Origin: Mycolicibacterium sp. CR10
GTDB taxonomy: Bacteria; Actinomycetota; Actinomycetes; Mycobacteriales; Mycobacteriaceae
Reading direction: 5' to 3'
NCBI RefSeq assembly: GCF_005222675.1
Contig: NZ_STGE01000003.1
Location: forward strand, 62,001-126,000
DNA length: 64,000 bases
Shown in pieces: positions 25,069 through 34,195 of the stretch. The notes under the pieces were generated by a model that had not been told where the DNA came from, made no database searches, and worked only from the letters and a program-made list of their open reading frames with translations. The position numbers and the translations under genes were made by a program. How positions within the stretch are numbered: position 1 is the stretch's first letter; the number at the start of each line of letters is the position of its first letter.

Positions 25069-26406
25069 TCAACGACCGCGAACCCGATAGACCTCGATCG
25101 TTTCCGGCAGTCCCTTGAGATGATGCAGCCCAAGGCTTTCGAATACCAGGCCGGATCCTGCCGACAGGTCGCGCACCGTGCGGCTGGCGAGGATCTCCCC
25201 CGCGCCTGCCATCGCGCCGATACGCGCCCCGGTGTGCACGGCAAGCCCGCTCCACTCGGTACCGCGACGTTCGCATTCACCCGTATGGATTCCGACACGT
25301 ATCGGGATGCCCCGGGTTGCCAGTTCTGGCACGAGTTCCAGCGCGCACCGCGCAGCCTTCGTCGGACCGTCGAGCAGTGCGAAGTAGCCGTCGCCGGTGT
25401 GGCTCGCGCGGGTTCCGCCGTAGCGGGAGAGCACCCGCTCCACCAACTCGTCGTGGGCGTCGAGCTGATTGCGCCACTGCGCATCACCGCGCGCACTGAG
25501 CTTTTCGGTGGAGCCGACGATGTCGGTGAACATCACCGTCTTGACCACGCGTTCGTCGGCCGGTGAACCCGTCTCACCGTAGAGGAACGCCAACACCCGA
25601 TCGGTCAGGTCATCGATGATGTCGAATGAGTTATGGGGACCTGGCGTGAGCTGCTCGAAACGAGCATGCGGAATGGCCGACGCCATTGCTTTGGTGGCCT
25701 CGATCGGCACCAACCGGTCACCCGGACGCGCAAGGACCAGCGTCGGCGCCTGGATCGTGGGGAGTAACCCGCGCACGTCGACGTCAACGAATGCCTGCCA
25801 CCAGAGCTTGGCCATCGTCGGGCTGGCGATCGACCGCTGCCGTTTCCCGAACGCTTCACGCACACCGGCGATTTCAGCAGCTTCGTTGTGAAAGAGATCG
25901 ACCAATGCCCCGTCGCCCCAGCTCTGGTCGATCTCGTCAAGTTGCGCTGCGATCTCGTCGGCGGTGAAGCCCCACGGGTGGTCCGGCAGTTGCTGCGAGA
26001 AGCGTGCGGCGGCGCCGTACAGGAGCAGTCGGTGAATTCTGTCGGGATACATGGCGGCGAACATGATCGCGAGCGCACCGCCGTCACCGGTTCCGGTCAA
26101 CGAGGGGCGTTCTTCACCCACCGCATCGACCACGGCTACCAGATCGGTGACACGTTCCTCCACGGTGAGCACATGGTCGGCGGGGTCCGATAACCCGGTG
26201 CCACGTCTGTCCCAGATGACCAACTGCATCGACTCGGCGAATCGATTGACCAGACGTGCGTACGGACTGTCCGGCTCTTCGATGTTGTCGACGTCGTTGA
26301 CCACCCAGCCCGGTGTCCAAATCGCCACCGGACCGGCATCGCCGAACACCCGGTAGGCGAGCCGGACCTCCCCGTTGCGGGCATAGCGAACCCTGCTGTC
26401 CCCCAC
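25069..26406 (-). CDS. LipJ-like fusion of alpha/beta hydrolase and class III nucleotide cyclase
   Basis: This 445-residue protein has an N-terminal alpha/beta-hydrolase domain (about 1-280) and a C-terminal adenylate/guanylate cyclase domain (about 290-440), the layout of M. tuberculosis Rv1900c (LipJ). In the cyclase domain FTDIVGST and HTGDG supply the two metal aspartates. The usual substrate-choosing Lys two residues before TGDG is not present (ASHTGDG). In the hydrolase domain the nucleophile elbow GxSxG reads GTGDG (105-109), so the Ser is missing and this half is probably a non-catalytic sensor. It starts at GTG 26406; ATG-less starts are common here. Confidence 0.88.
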   Translation of the reverse strand: MGDSRVRYARNGEVRLAYRVFGDAGPVAIWTPGWVVNDVDNIEEPDSPYARLVNRFAESMQLVIWDRRGTGLSDPADHVLTVEERVTDLVAVVDAVGEERPSLTGTGDGGALAIMFAAMYPDRIHRLLLYGAAARFSQQLPDHPWGFTADEIAAQLDEIDQSWGDGALVDLFHNEAAEIAGVREAFGKRQRSIASPTMAKLWWQAFVDVDVRGLLPTIQAPTLVLARPGDRLVPIEATKAMASAIPHARFEQLTPGPHNSFDIIDDLTDRVLAFLYGETGSPADERVVKTVMFTDIVGSTEKLSARGDAQWRNQLDAHDELVERVLSRYGGTRASHTGDGYFALLDGPTKAARCALELVPELATRGIPIRVGIHTGECERRGTEWSGLAVHTGARIGAMAGAGEILASRTVRDLSAGSGLVFESLGLHHLKGLPETIEVYRVRGR

Positions 26407-26430
26407 GTCGACATGGTGGCACTTCGCAGG

Positions 26431-27294
26431 TCAGCGCTGCAGCAGTTCCAGCAGATAGGCACCGTAACCGGATTTGAGGAGCGCCTGCGCGCGGGCGGCG
26501 AGCGCGTCGTCGTCGATGAAGCCGACCCGCCAGGCGACCTCCTCGGGCACGCTGATCTTCAGGCCCTGCCGGCGTTCGATCGTCCGCACGTAGTCGCTGG
26601 CGTCCAGCAGTGAGTCGAACGTTCCGGTGTCCAGCCATGCGGTGCCGCGCGCGAGCACCTCGACGCTGAGCCGACCCTGCTCGAGATACCTCTGGTTGAT
26701 CTCGGTGATCTCGTACTCGCCGCGGGCCGACTTGCGCAACGACCGAGCGATATCCACCACGTCGTTGTCGTAGAAGTACAGGCCGGGCACCGCATAGTGC
26801 GACTTCGGGGTTGCCGGCTTCTCCTCCAGGGACAGCGCCGTTCCATCCTCGGCGAACTCGACGACGCCGTAGGCCGACGGGTTGGCCACCCAGTACGCGA
26901 AAATTGCTGCACCACTGACATTCTGGAATCGACTCAGGCTGGTTCCCAACCCGGGGCCGTAGAAGATGTTGTCGCCCAACACAAGTGCGACGGAGTCGGT
27001 GCCGATGTGGTCAGCCCCGATCATGAATGCCTGGGCCAGCCCGTCGGGCTCGTCCTGTACTGCGTAGGTCAGGTTGATGCCCAGTTCGGCTCCGTCGCCG
27101 AGCAGCCGATGAAATCCCGGGGCATCTTGCGCCGTGGTGATCACCAGGATGTCGCGGATGCCGGCCATCATCAGCGTGGACAACGGGTAGTAGATCATCG
27201 GTTTGTCGTAGACCGGCGCCAGTTGCTTGCTCACGCCCATGGTGATCGGGTACAGCCGGGTGCCCGATCCGGCGGCCAGGATGATCCCGCGCAT
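26431..27294 (-). CDS. rmlA: Glucose-1-phosphate thymidylyltransferase RmlA
   Basis: This 287-residue enzyme makes dTDP-glucose from glucose-1-phosphate and dTTP, the first step to dTDP-rhamnose for the arabinogalactan linker. It shows the nucleotidyltransferase signature [13 protein letters not shown] (6-18), [29 protein letters not shown] and [16 protein letters not shown]. Length and sequence agree with RmlA (Rv0334, 288 residues). Its ATG (27292-27294) overlaps the stop of the upstream NTF2-like gene by one base, so the two are translationally coupled. Confidence 0.98.
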   Translation of the reverse strand: MRGIILAAGSGTRLYPITMGVSKQLAPVYDKPMIYYPLSTLMMAGIRDILVITTAQDAPGFHRLLGDGAELGINLTYAVQDEPDGLAQAFMIGADHIGTDSVALVLGDNIFYGPGLGTSLSRFQNVSGAAIFAYWVANPSAYGVVEFAEDGTALSLEEKPATPKSHYAVPGLYFYDNDVVDIARSLRKSARGEYEITEINQRYLEQGRLSVEVLARGTAWLDTGTFDSLLDASDYVRTIERRQGLKISVPEEVAWRVGFIDDDALAARAQALLKSGYGAYLLELLQR

Positions 27295-27662
27295 CAGCCG
27301 GTCAGGTCCGCTTCGGTCAGCTCGGTCGCCGCCAACGCAGCGGCCAGGTCGTGGTGCCGGAACACCGACGTGACGTGGTCATGCACCACGCGAAAAGCTG
27401 AAGCCGCCGTTCCGACCTCCCCGGTGACCGAGACGACCTGCTGTTCGACGACGACCACGCCGTCGTTGACGTAGATCCGGCCGGGCTCGGCTGTGCCGTC
27501 GAGTCCCTGCGCCCAGACGCGCAGGGCGGCGTGCCCCTGGGCGGCGCCGTGGGCGTCACCGATCTCGATGTCGTCGCTGGACAGCGACAGCAGGGTGTCG
27601 AGGTCGCCTGCATTGAGCGCGTCGTGCCAGGCGAGGACGGTGGCCATCTCCGAAGTGGTCAT
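27294..27662 (-). CDS. NTF2/SnoaL-like protein (Rv0333-like)
   Basis: This 122-residue protein has the NTF2-like cone fold pattern: an N-terminal helix pair ([19 protein letters not shown]), [12 protein letters not shown], and later strands ([35 protein letters not shown]). Its position and length fit Rv0333, which sits directly before rmlA in M. tuberculosis. The function is unknown; the one-base overlap with rmlA suggests co-expression, but no direct link to rhamnose synthesis can be inferred. Confidence 0.85.
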   Translation of the reverse strand: MTTSEMATVLAWHDALNAGDLDTLLSLSSDDIEIGDAHGAAQGHAALRVWAQGLDGTAEPGRIYVNDGVVVVEQQVVSVTGEVGTAASAFRVVHDHVTSVFRHHDLAAALAATELTEADLTG

Positions 27663-27708
27663 GCTGGCGAAACTACGCCACCTCTTCGTCTCTGATGAAC
27701 TACGCCAC

Positions 27709-28455
27709 TCAGAAGGGCGTGCGCTCCAACCACCGGTCCCACACGTCGGCGTCGCCCAGGACGTCGACGCCGAGATCGGCGGCGGTGCGCCGCCGGGTCA
27801 GCGCCAACAGCAGGCCGGTCACCGGTCCCCGCACCGCGACGTCGCCCTTCTCGTGGTTGTGCGACCACCACACACCGTCGTCGTCGTGGACGATCGTCCA
27901 CTCGCCCGTCGGACCCAGCGCTGTCTCGGCGGCATGCAGGTGCAGCTTCTGTCCGCGGTCCACGGGCGCGGGTGCCGACTTCCGACTGGCGACCAGGTCG
28001 ATCCATTCACTGACGGCGTCGGCCGCCGACTCGGGCGGCAGGTCGAACTCGCGGCCGAGGGCCAACGCAGCGTCCGCACGGTGCACAGTGACCTCATGCA
28101 GCCACCGCCGGAGCCAGAAGCCCGCTGGCCGGGGTCCCAGGAACGTCCACACCCGGGCGTCGGCACCGACGCGGTCGACCGCATCGATGAGCGCCTGTGC
28201 ACCGTCATTGAGCCAGTCGATCGCCGCGTCAGGATCGTCGGGCGGTCTGCCGTTGCGCACGTCGCGCGGATCGAGTGGCTCGATGCGTCGCTCGGCGACG
28301 ATCTGTGCGGCCCAATGGCTTCCGCGGCCGACATGGCGAGACAGCTGTCGTAGCGTCCACTCTCCGCAGGTGGGGACCGGCGTCGCCGGATCTCCCGATC
28401 GAATCAGGTCACCGAATGCTCGAGTCTGCTCGAGCAGGGCTGCTCGGAAATCCAC
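27709..28455 (-). CDS. Mycothiol-dependent maleylpyruvate isomerase-family protein (Rv0332-like)
   Basis: This 248-residue protein belongs to the TIGR03083 family with a DinB-like N-terminal bundle. Metal-binding histidine motifs are seen in LRQLSRHVGRGSHW and WLHEVTVHRADAALALG; a C-terminal sterol-carrier-like domain follows (LHLHAAETALGPTGEWTI). Family enzymes use mycothiol as cofactor, but the substrate is not known. The start is GTG 28453-28455, one nucleotide after the stop of the P450 gene, and the NTF2-like gene follows after 46 nt, so P450, this gene, the NTF2-like gene and rmlA may be one operon. Confidence 0.88.
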   Translation of the reverse strand: MDFRAALLEQTRAFGDLIRSGDPATPVPTCGEWTLRQLSRHVGRGSHWAAQIVAERRIEPLDPRDVRNGRPPDDPDAAIDWLNDGAQALIDAVDRVGADARVWTFLGPRPAGFWLRRWLHEVTVHRADAALALGREFDLPPESAADAVSEWIDLVASRKSAPAPVDRGQKLHLHAAETALGPTGEWTIVHDDDGVWWSHNHEKGDVAVRGPVTGLLLALTRRRTAADLGVDVLGDADVWDRWLERTPF

Positions 28456-28456
28456 G

Positions 28457-29791
28457 TCACGAACCTAGCGCGGCACGCGCCTTCCCAAGGGTGATCGGCA
28501 AGGTTGACCACCCGCGCAACACCCGGGTGTCGCGGCGGCTGCCCGCGCCCGCCAATCGGGCGTCCGGATACCGCTCGAAGAACGTCCGCAGGCCTACCTC
28601 ACCTTCGGCGCGGGCCAGGGCGGCGCCCAGGCAGAAGTGCCTGCCACCGGAGAACGACAGGTGTCTGCCGGCGTTGTCGCGCTCGATGTCGAAGCGGTGC
28701 GGGTCGTCGAAGACCTTGGGGTCACGGTTGGCGCCGGCGAGGAAAATGATGACGAGCTCGCCGCGGCTGACGGGCGTGTCGGCGACGACCACGTCCTTGC
28801 GGGCGATGCGGGCGCTCATCTGCACCGGCGAGTCGAGCCGCAGGATCTCCTCCACGGCGGTCGGCCACAGCTCGGGCCGGGACGACAGCGTCTCGATATG
28901 ACCGGGGGTGTCCAGCAGCATCCGGATGCCGTTGCCGAGCAGGTTCACGGTGGTCTCGAAACCCGCGGCCAGCACCAGACCGGCGGTCGCCTGCAGTTCG
29001 CGTTCCGAGAGCCGGGCACCCTCCTCCGACGCCTCACTGGCGAGGATGAGCTGACTCATCAGATCGTCACCGGGATTGCGCCGCAGCCGCTCCAGATGGG
29101 CGCCCAGCCAGTTGTTGAAGCCGACGATGCCCTCGTGGACCTGCATGTATTGCTGCCACGACAGGCCGATGTCCAGGCTCGGCGCACCGAGCTCGCCGAA
29201 GTGCAGGATGTGCTGGCGGTCCCGTTCGGGAACTCCGAGGATGTCGCTGATCACCGCGACCGGCAGTTGCGAGCAGTACCGCTCGACGACGTCCACAGTG
29301 CCGGACTCCTGCTCGAGGTCGTCGAGGAGCTGATCGGCGGTCTGCTGGACGCGTTCGCGCAGCGCGGCGACGGCCCTGGGGGTGAACACCGACGACACCA
29401 GCTTGCGGCAGCGGGTGTGGTCGGGGGGCTCGATCGACAGCAGCGACGGCGGCTCGATGGGGTGCAACAACCCAGGGTGCGTCTTGCGGTTGATCCAGCG
29501 CAACGGGCCGGGCAGACCGGCGCCGAGGGCCGAGACCCGAAAGTCCTCGGAGCGCAGCAACTCGTTGGCCACCTGATGATCGACGGTCATCAGCACTGCA
29601 CGGCACCGGATGAGCGGTCCCTGCTCACGCAGTTCGTCGGCGAACGTCGAGGGATCCTCACGCACGACGGGGTCCGCGATCAACCGAGCCTGCGGGTCTC
29701 CGCCACGGCGGGTCCCGAGCTTGGACAGGACGCGGATCACCCCGTGAAGGGCCATCCAGCGGATTCGTTGCTGCAGATCGGCTGCCATCAC
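28457..29791 (-). CDS. Cytochrome P450 (possibly CYP135-like)
   Basis: This 444-residue P450 has all the hallmarks: I-helix GLVLAAGFETTVNLL (oxygen-activating AGFET), K-helix EEILR (ExxR), and the haem-binding loop FSGGRHFCLGAALARAEG with the axial Cys. It has no membrane anchor of note. Location among rmlA, Rv0333-like and Rv0332-like genes resembles the region of Rv0327c (CYP135A1), but the subfamily cannot be fixed without alignment, and the substrate is unknown. Electron partners are not encoded next to it. GTG 29791 is followed at once by ATG 29788; either may start translation. Confidence 0.93.
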   Translation of the reverse strand: MMAADLQQRIRWMALHGVIRVLSKLGTRRGGDPQARLIADPVVREDPSTFADELREQGPLIRCRAVLMTVDHQVANELLRSEDFRVSALGAGLPGPLRWINRKTHPGLLHPIEPPSLLSIEPPDHTRCRKLVSSVFTPRAVAALRERVQQTADQLLDDLEQESGTVDVVERYCSQLPVAVISDILGVPERDRQHILHFGELGAPSLDIGLSWQQYMQVHEGIVGFNNWLGAHLERLRRNPGDDLMSQLILASEASEEGARLSERELQATAGLVLAAGFETTVNLLGNGIRMLLDTPGHIETLSSRPELWPTAVEEILRLDSPVQMSARIARKDVVVADTPVSRGELVIIFLAGANRDPKVFDDPHRFDIERDNAGRHLSFSGGRHFCLGAALARAEGEVGLRTFFERYPDARLAGAGSRRDTRVLRGWSTLPITLGKARAALGS

Positions 29792-29810
29792 CCGAGCTTA
29801 CGGATCACCC

Positions 29811-29875
29811 CTGCCGAAATGGCATTCCGGCAGACATCTTTCGAGTGGAGACCTGCCGGAATGCCAGTTCGGCGG
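29811..29875. repeat. Long imperfect inverted repeat (23-nt arms)
   Basis: Arms 29811-29833 and 29853-29875 are complementary at 21 of 23 positions around a 19-nt loop. It fills the gap between udgA and the P450 gene and contains the words TGGCATTCCGGCAG and its complement. It may end udgA transcription; it may also be a small dispersed palindrome. Confidence 0.8.
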
Positions 29876-29881
29876 GGAAGG

Positions 29882-31204
29882 TCAGGACGCCCGCCCCAAC
29901 GAGTACACCTGCCAGCCCGCTTGCCGCCACGCCGCGGCATCAAGGCAATTGCGGCCGTCGACAACAACTTTCGTCCGCACCGTGGCCGCCAGCTCGTCGG
30001 GCCGCATCTGCACGAACTCGTCCCACTCGGTCAGCACCAACACCGCATCGGCGCGGTCGCAGGCCTCCACCGCGGACGTCGAATAGTTCAGGGTGGGAAA
30101 CATGACCCGGGAATTCTCCATCGCCTTGGGGTCATAGACATTGACGGTGGCACCGTTGAGTTGCAGCATTCCGGCCACGTTGAGCGCCGGGGAATCCCGG
30201 ACGTCGTCGGACTCGGGTTTGAACGCGGCACCGAGGACGGCCACATTGGCGCCCAGCAGGGAGCCCCCGCACGCCTTGGTGGCGAGCTCCACCATCCTGG
30301 TGCGGCGGCGCATGTTGATGCTGTCGACTTCCCGCAGGAATGTCAGCGCGTGGTTGGCGCCGAGTTCCCCCGCCCTGGCCATGAAGGCCCGGATGTCCTT
30401 GGGTAGACAGCCCCCACCGAAACCGAGGCCCGCGTTGAGAAACCGCCGCCCGATGCGCTCGTCGTACCCGAGCGCGTCGGCGAGCAGTGTGACGTCGGCA
30501 TCGGCGAGCTCGCACACCTCGGAGATCGCATTGATGAACGAGATCTTCGTCGCCAGGAAAGCGTTGGCGGACACCTTGACCAGCTCGGCGGTCTGCAGAT
30601 CGGTCAGCAGGAAAGGCACCCCCTCCGCGAGCAGCGGCGCGTACAGCCCGCGAATCGCGTCTTCGGCGAGTGCCGAATCACGTTGCACCCCGAGAACGAT
30701 GCGGTCGGGGTGCAAGGTGTCGTGGATGGCGAACCCTTCGCGCAGGAACTCCGGATTCCAGGCCACCTCCACGGTGAGACCGTCGGGGGCGAGGGTGCTG
30801 GCGCGTTCACAAAGCTCAGCGGCGGTACCCACCGGGACGGTCGACTTGCCGACGATGACGGCAGGGCGGCGCAGCAGCGGCACCAGGGTGTCGATCACGG
30901 CGTACACGTGGCGCAGATCGGCGCCGTACTCCCCCTTCTTCTGCGGGGTACCGACGCCGAGGAAGTGCACATCGGCGAATTCCGCTGCTTCGGCGTAATC
31001 GGTGGTGAACCGCAGGCGACCCTCGTCGATGTTGCGCTGCAACATCTTTCGCAGGCCGGGCTCGTAGAACGGCACGTCTCCACCGGAGAGTTTGGCCACC
31101 TTGCCGGGGTCGATGTCGACGCCGATGACGTCGTGGCCGAGTTCGGCCATTCCCACCGCATGGGTCGCGCCGAGGTATCCCGTGCCGAAGACGGTGCATC
31201 GCAT
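29882..31204 (-). CDS. udgA: UDP-glucose 6-dehydrogenase UdgA
   Basis: This 440-residue enzyme oxidises UDP-glucose to UDP-glucuronate with two NAD+. The Rossmann motif is FGTGYLGATHAVGMAELGHDVIGVD (about 5-29). The catalytic Cys lies in LGFGGGCLPKDIRAF, with the conserved NPEFLREG motif upstream and AFKPESDDVRDSPAL towards the C terminus. It matches Rv0322 in length and neighbourhood. The start is ATG at 31202-31204. An inverted repeat follows the stop. Its product may feed glycolipid or polysaccharide synthesis. Confidence 0.96.
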   Translation of the reverse strand: MRCTVFGTGYLGATHAVGMAELGHDVIGVDIDPGKVAKLSGGDVPFYEPGLRKMLQRNIDEGRLRFTTDYAEAAEFADVHFLGVGTPQKKGEYGADLRHVYAVIDTLVPLLRRPAVIVGKSTVPVGTAAELCERASTLAPDGLTVEVAWNPEFLREGFAIHDTLHPDRIVLGVQRDSALAEDAIRGLYAPLLAEGVPFLLTDLQTAELVKVSANAFLATKISFINAISEVCELADADVTLLADALGYDERIGRRFLNAGLGFGGGCLPKDIRAFMARAGELGANHALTFLREVDSINMRRRTRMVELATKACGGSLLGANVAVLGAAFKPESDDVRDSPALNVAGMLQLNGATVNVYDPKAMENSRVMFPTLNYSTSAVEACDRADAVLVLTEWDEFVQMRPDELAATVRTKVVVDGRNCLDAAAWRQAGWQVYSLGRAS

Positions 31205-31281
31205 ACTGCCTCTATAGGCAGCCGCGATGAGCTAACTGCTAAGCGACACTGAGCGCCAGACCAACGGCGGGTGTACGAATG

Positions 31282-33000
31282 CTATCCGCGGCCGCCGCCG
31301 GGGGCGCAGAAGATCAGGAAGCACCCGTCTCCATTGACGTCACCGGGCACTCCGCTGCCTGAACCTCCTCGGGACGAGCCGGAGTCACCGGACCCGCCGC
31401 TGGATCCGCGCCCGGATCCGCCGCTCGAGGAGGATCCGCTGCCCGAGCTGGATCCGCTGCCCGAACCCGACCCCGAGCTGCTGCCCGGGTACCCGGAGCC
31501 ACTGCCGGGATAGCCCGAACCGCTGCCTGATCCCGATCCGCTACCGGGGTACTGCGGAACCTGGGGCACTTGAGGTACCTGCGGGACCTGAGGCTGAACC
31601 GGCGGATTCCACGGAGGCGTCCATGGCGACTCGGGCTCCTCCTCCGGCGCCTCGGGTACCTGCGGCGCCTCCGGGGTGCTCGGTGGCCACGTCCAGCTGT
31701 CCTTCGGCGGCGTCCAGCGGGGCCATTGCCGCTGCGGCAACACGATCACCGGCGGCGGCACCACCACAGGAGCAACCACGGGAGGCGGAGCGGCCGGGGC
31801 AGGTGCGGGTGGGGGCGCAGCCGGCGCAGGGGCCGGTGCGGGCGCGGCCGGTGCGGGCGCCTGCTCCACGAAGACTGTCCGCGGAGCCTGTGCGGGTGCC
31901 TGCTGCACGACGGGCACCGGAGGCTTGATGGTCTCGGCCGACGGCGGGTCCACCACCGGCTGCGCCTCCTGCTGCACCGGCGCAGGCGCAGGGACCTGAC
32001 TGCTGGGCACGATCACGGCCTCCGCCGGGCTCGGACGCTGGTCCGCGGTGGGCCGGATGCTGATGGCCAAGGAAATGACCAGCGCCACAACGCCGATGAC
32101 GAACACCGACGTCAGCGCGCTGCCCACCAGAAGAAACGGCTTGCGTTCCTCCTCAACGGGGCGAGCCTGCGTCATCGCGAATTCGTCGACGATCTCGTCA
32201 GCGTCATCCGCTGTTGCGGCAGACACCGGCGCTAGCTGGGTCTCGGATCCGGCCAGGCCCGCATACACCGAGCCCGCGGTGGTGCCGTCGGGATCCTGGG
32301 AGTAGGCCAGGCCGACGGTGGACGCCTCGAAGGCGGGCGCTGCGGCCGATGCCAGCGCGGCACCGCGGGCCAAGCCCAGTTCCGCGTCCTCGGGCGCGTT
32401 GACCGGGATAGAGACGAGGTGTTCGAGGTGCGCCTTCACCGAGCTGACGTCGACGCCGGACCCGACGACGAACATGCCGTCGGGCGGGGCGTCCTGGGCG
32501 GTGACGGCCTCGGCCATCTCGGTGAGGACGGCCATTGCGTCCGCACTGTGCAGAGTCCGGCTGAGCACCTTGACCACGGAGCCGTCGTCGGTCTGCACGA
32601 CCGAGAGCGTGGCGGTGTCACGGTTGACGAACAGCAGCGCGGTTTTGTCGTATCCGACGGCCCGCCCGACGGCCTGTGCGAGCGAGGCCGCCGCGTGGCC
32701 CTCGGAGACCAACATGACGTCGTCGATGTCGTGTGCGGCGAGCGCGTCGCGCAGGGCGGCCGCTTCGGCGTGGTCACTCCAGGTGACGCCGATCGACTTG
32801 AGGTGATGACCGCTGGCCTGGGCGCTCTCCTTGGTGCCCAGAACGGCCGCCAGAACCTGCTCGGCGACGTTTGCCGAGCCCCCCTCCGGCGCGACGTCGA
32901 AAGTGTCATGGTCGACGGTGATGCCGTCGGCCTTTTCACCCTCGACCAGCACCAGGCGGACCGTCGTAGGTGTCATCGACACACCTAGTACGATGTCCAC
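31282..33000 (-). CDS. DUF7159-type membrane protein: degenerate actin/Hsp70-fold domain, helix, low-complexity tail
   Basis: This 572-residue protein resembles the mycobacterial Pro/Thr-rich family that includes Rv0312. Residues 1-220 look like a short Hsp70/actin fold: phosphate-1-like VLGVSMTPTTVRLVLVEG, a TALLFVNRDTATLSVV phosphate-2-like hairpin (120-135), and a C-terminal FVVGSGVDVSSVKAHLEHL...GLARGAALASA adenosine-like region. One membrane helix follows (289-314), then a Pro/Ala/Gln tail, VPQVPQ repeats, a Gly/Ser array and a C-terminal CFLIFC. GTG 33000 is chosen, with GGAGGGG upstream; the open frame extends 23 codons further without homology. The function is unknown. Confidence 0.82.
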   Translation of the reverse strand: MDIVLGVSMTPTTVRLVLVEGEKADGITVDHDTFDVAPEGGSANVAEQVLAAVLGTKESAQASGHHLKSIGVTWSDHAEAAALRDALAAHDIDDVMLVSEGHAAASLAQAVGRAVGYDKTALLFVNRDTATLSVVQTDDGSVVKVLSRTLHSADAMAVLTEMAEAVTAQDAPPDGMFVVGSGVDVSSVKAHLEHLVSIPVNAPEDAELGLARGAALASAAAPAFEASTVGLAYSQDPDGTTAGSVYAGLAGSETQLAPVSAATADDADEIVDEFAMTQARPVEEERKPFLLVGSALTSVFVIGVVALVISLAISIRPTADQRPSPAEAVIVPSSQVPAPAPVQQEAQPVVDPPSAETIKPPVPVVQQAPAQAPRTVFVEQAPAPAAPAPAPAPAAPPPAPAPAAPPPVVAPVVVPPPVIVLPQRQWPRWTPPKDSWTWPPSTPEAPQVPEAPEEEPESPWTPPWNPPVQPQVPQVPQVPQVPQYPGSGSGSGSGSGYPGSGSGYPGSSSGSGSGSGSSSGSGSSSSGGSGRGSSGGSGDSGSSRGGSGSGVPGDVNGDGCFLIFCAPGGGRG

Positions 33001-33230
33001 TGACCCCTCCAAAGTGTTTGCTGAGCCTTCTCTGTCGCCACCGCTGGTCCAGCCACGACGAGCCGACAACTAGATACTTCATCGGTCTGAGCAGCTGACG
33101 CGTTACACCTGGCGCTGTTAGCTGACAGCGGTGAAGACCTGGCCGGAACGCGACGGTGTGGATGCACGATGGCGCCGGTGTTTTCCGACCCTACTCGCGT
33201 GCCCGACGACTCGTCTGTGACGTTTCCGCC

Positions 33231-33803
33231 TCAGATGGATTTGATGAAATTCTGATAGGACTTCGACGGCGTCGGACCGCGCTGACCCTGATATTTGGAG
33301 CCGACCTTCGCGCTGCCGTAGGGATGCTCGGCCGGGCTGGTCAGCCGCAGCAGGCAGAGCTGGCCGATCTTCATGCCGGGCCACAGCGTGATGGGCAGGT
33401 TCGCGACGTTCGACAGCTCGAGGGTGATGTGCCCGGTGAACCCCGGGTCGATGAATCCGGCTGTCGAATGGGTGAGCAGGCCCAGCCTGCCCAGTGAGGA
33501 CTTCCCTTCCAGCCGACCGGCGAGGTCGTCGGGCAGGGTGCAGCGCTCCAGCGTCGCGCCGAGCACGAATTCACCGGGGTGCAGGACGAACGGCTCGTCG
33601 ACCTTCGGCTCGACGAGCGTGGTCAGATCGTCCTGACGCTGCGCGGGGTCGATGTGGGTGTAGCGGGTGTTGTTGAAGACCCGGAACAGGTTGTCGAGAC
33701 GGACATCCACGCTGGACGGCTGGATCAGGCTGTCATCGAAAGGATCGACACCGAGCCTGCCGGCCTGGATCTCAGCACGGATATCGCGGTCGGAGAGCAG
33801 CAC
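33231..33803 (-). CDS. dcd: dCTP deaminase (bifunctional dUMP-forming type)
   Basis: This 190-residue enzyme matches M. tuberculosis Dcd (Rv0321, 190 residues), which converts dCTP to dUMP. Motifs include [12 protein letters not shown] at the start, [12 protein letters not shown], and [36 protein letters not shown] holding the catalytic Glu and nucleotide-binding residues. GTG 33801-33803 is chosen because it gives the exact family length; the frame upstream has 28 unrelated codons. It stands between the DUF7159 gene (230 nt away) and the tRNA-Gly gene on the other strand. Confidence 0.97.
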   Translation of the reverse strand: MLLSDRDIRAEIQAGRLGVDPFDDSLIQPSSVDVRLDNLFRVFNNTRYTHIDPAQRQDDLTTLVEPKVDEPFVLHPGEFVLGATLERCTLPDDLAGRLEGKSSLGRLGLLTHSTAGFIDPGFTGHITLELSNVANLPITLWPGMKIGQLCLLRLTSPAEHPYGSAKVGSKYQGQRGPTPSKSYQNFIKSI

Positions 33804-33920
33804 GGCACGAGCGTAGCCGCCGACCTCCGGGCCACCGGCGGGCGGCGCGCTTCTGTGTCCGACTCGGCGGACACGTCGACGAGACATACCCGCAGGGTGT
33901 TAGCCTTCCTGTTCGAAAGT

Positions 33921-33994
33921 GCCGATGTAGTTCAATGGCAGAACATCAGCTTCCCAAGCTGAATACGCGGGTTCGATTCCCGTCATCGGCTCCA
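33921..33994 (+). tRNA. glyU: tRNA-Gly (anticodon CCC)
   Basis: The cloverleaf is visible: acceptor GCCGATG (33921-33927) pairs with CATCGGC (33984-33990), D arm GTTC...GAAC, anticodon stem TCAGC/GCTGA with loop TTCCCAA (anticodon CCC at 33953-33955), T arm with GTTCGATTC. A genomic CCA follows the discriminator T. The gene reads GGG codons. Confidence 0.95.
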
Positions 33995-34195
33995 CGAAGA
34001 ACTGCCTTTCGGCTTTACTCATGCGGTCGGAGGCGGCGGTCCCCGTACCGGTCCCGTACTCAGTCTTGGAACCCGCCCGGCCATTGCGCAAACAGCAGCG
34101 AACTGTCCTCACGGTTGGTCGCGATGGTGACGCCGTCAAGCCTGCTCCCACCGACAGTTTCCTCACCGGCGGAAGGCCGAGAGGTAACTCCGCAA

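Noticed and set aside
33935..34195. Upstream extension of the diguanylate cyclase into the tRNA
   Set aside because: The first codons of the longest open frame lie inside the tRNA-Gly gene, so translation almost surely starts later.
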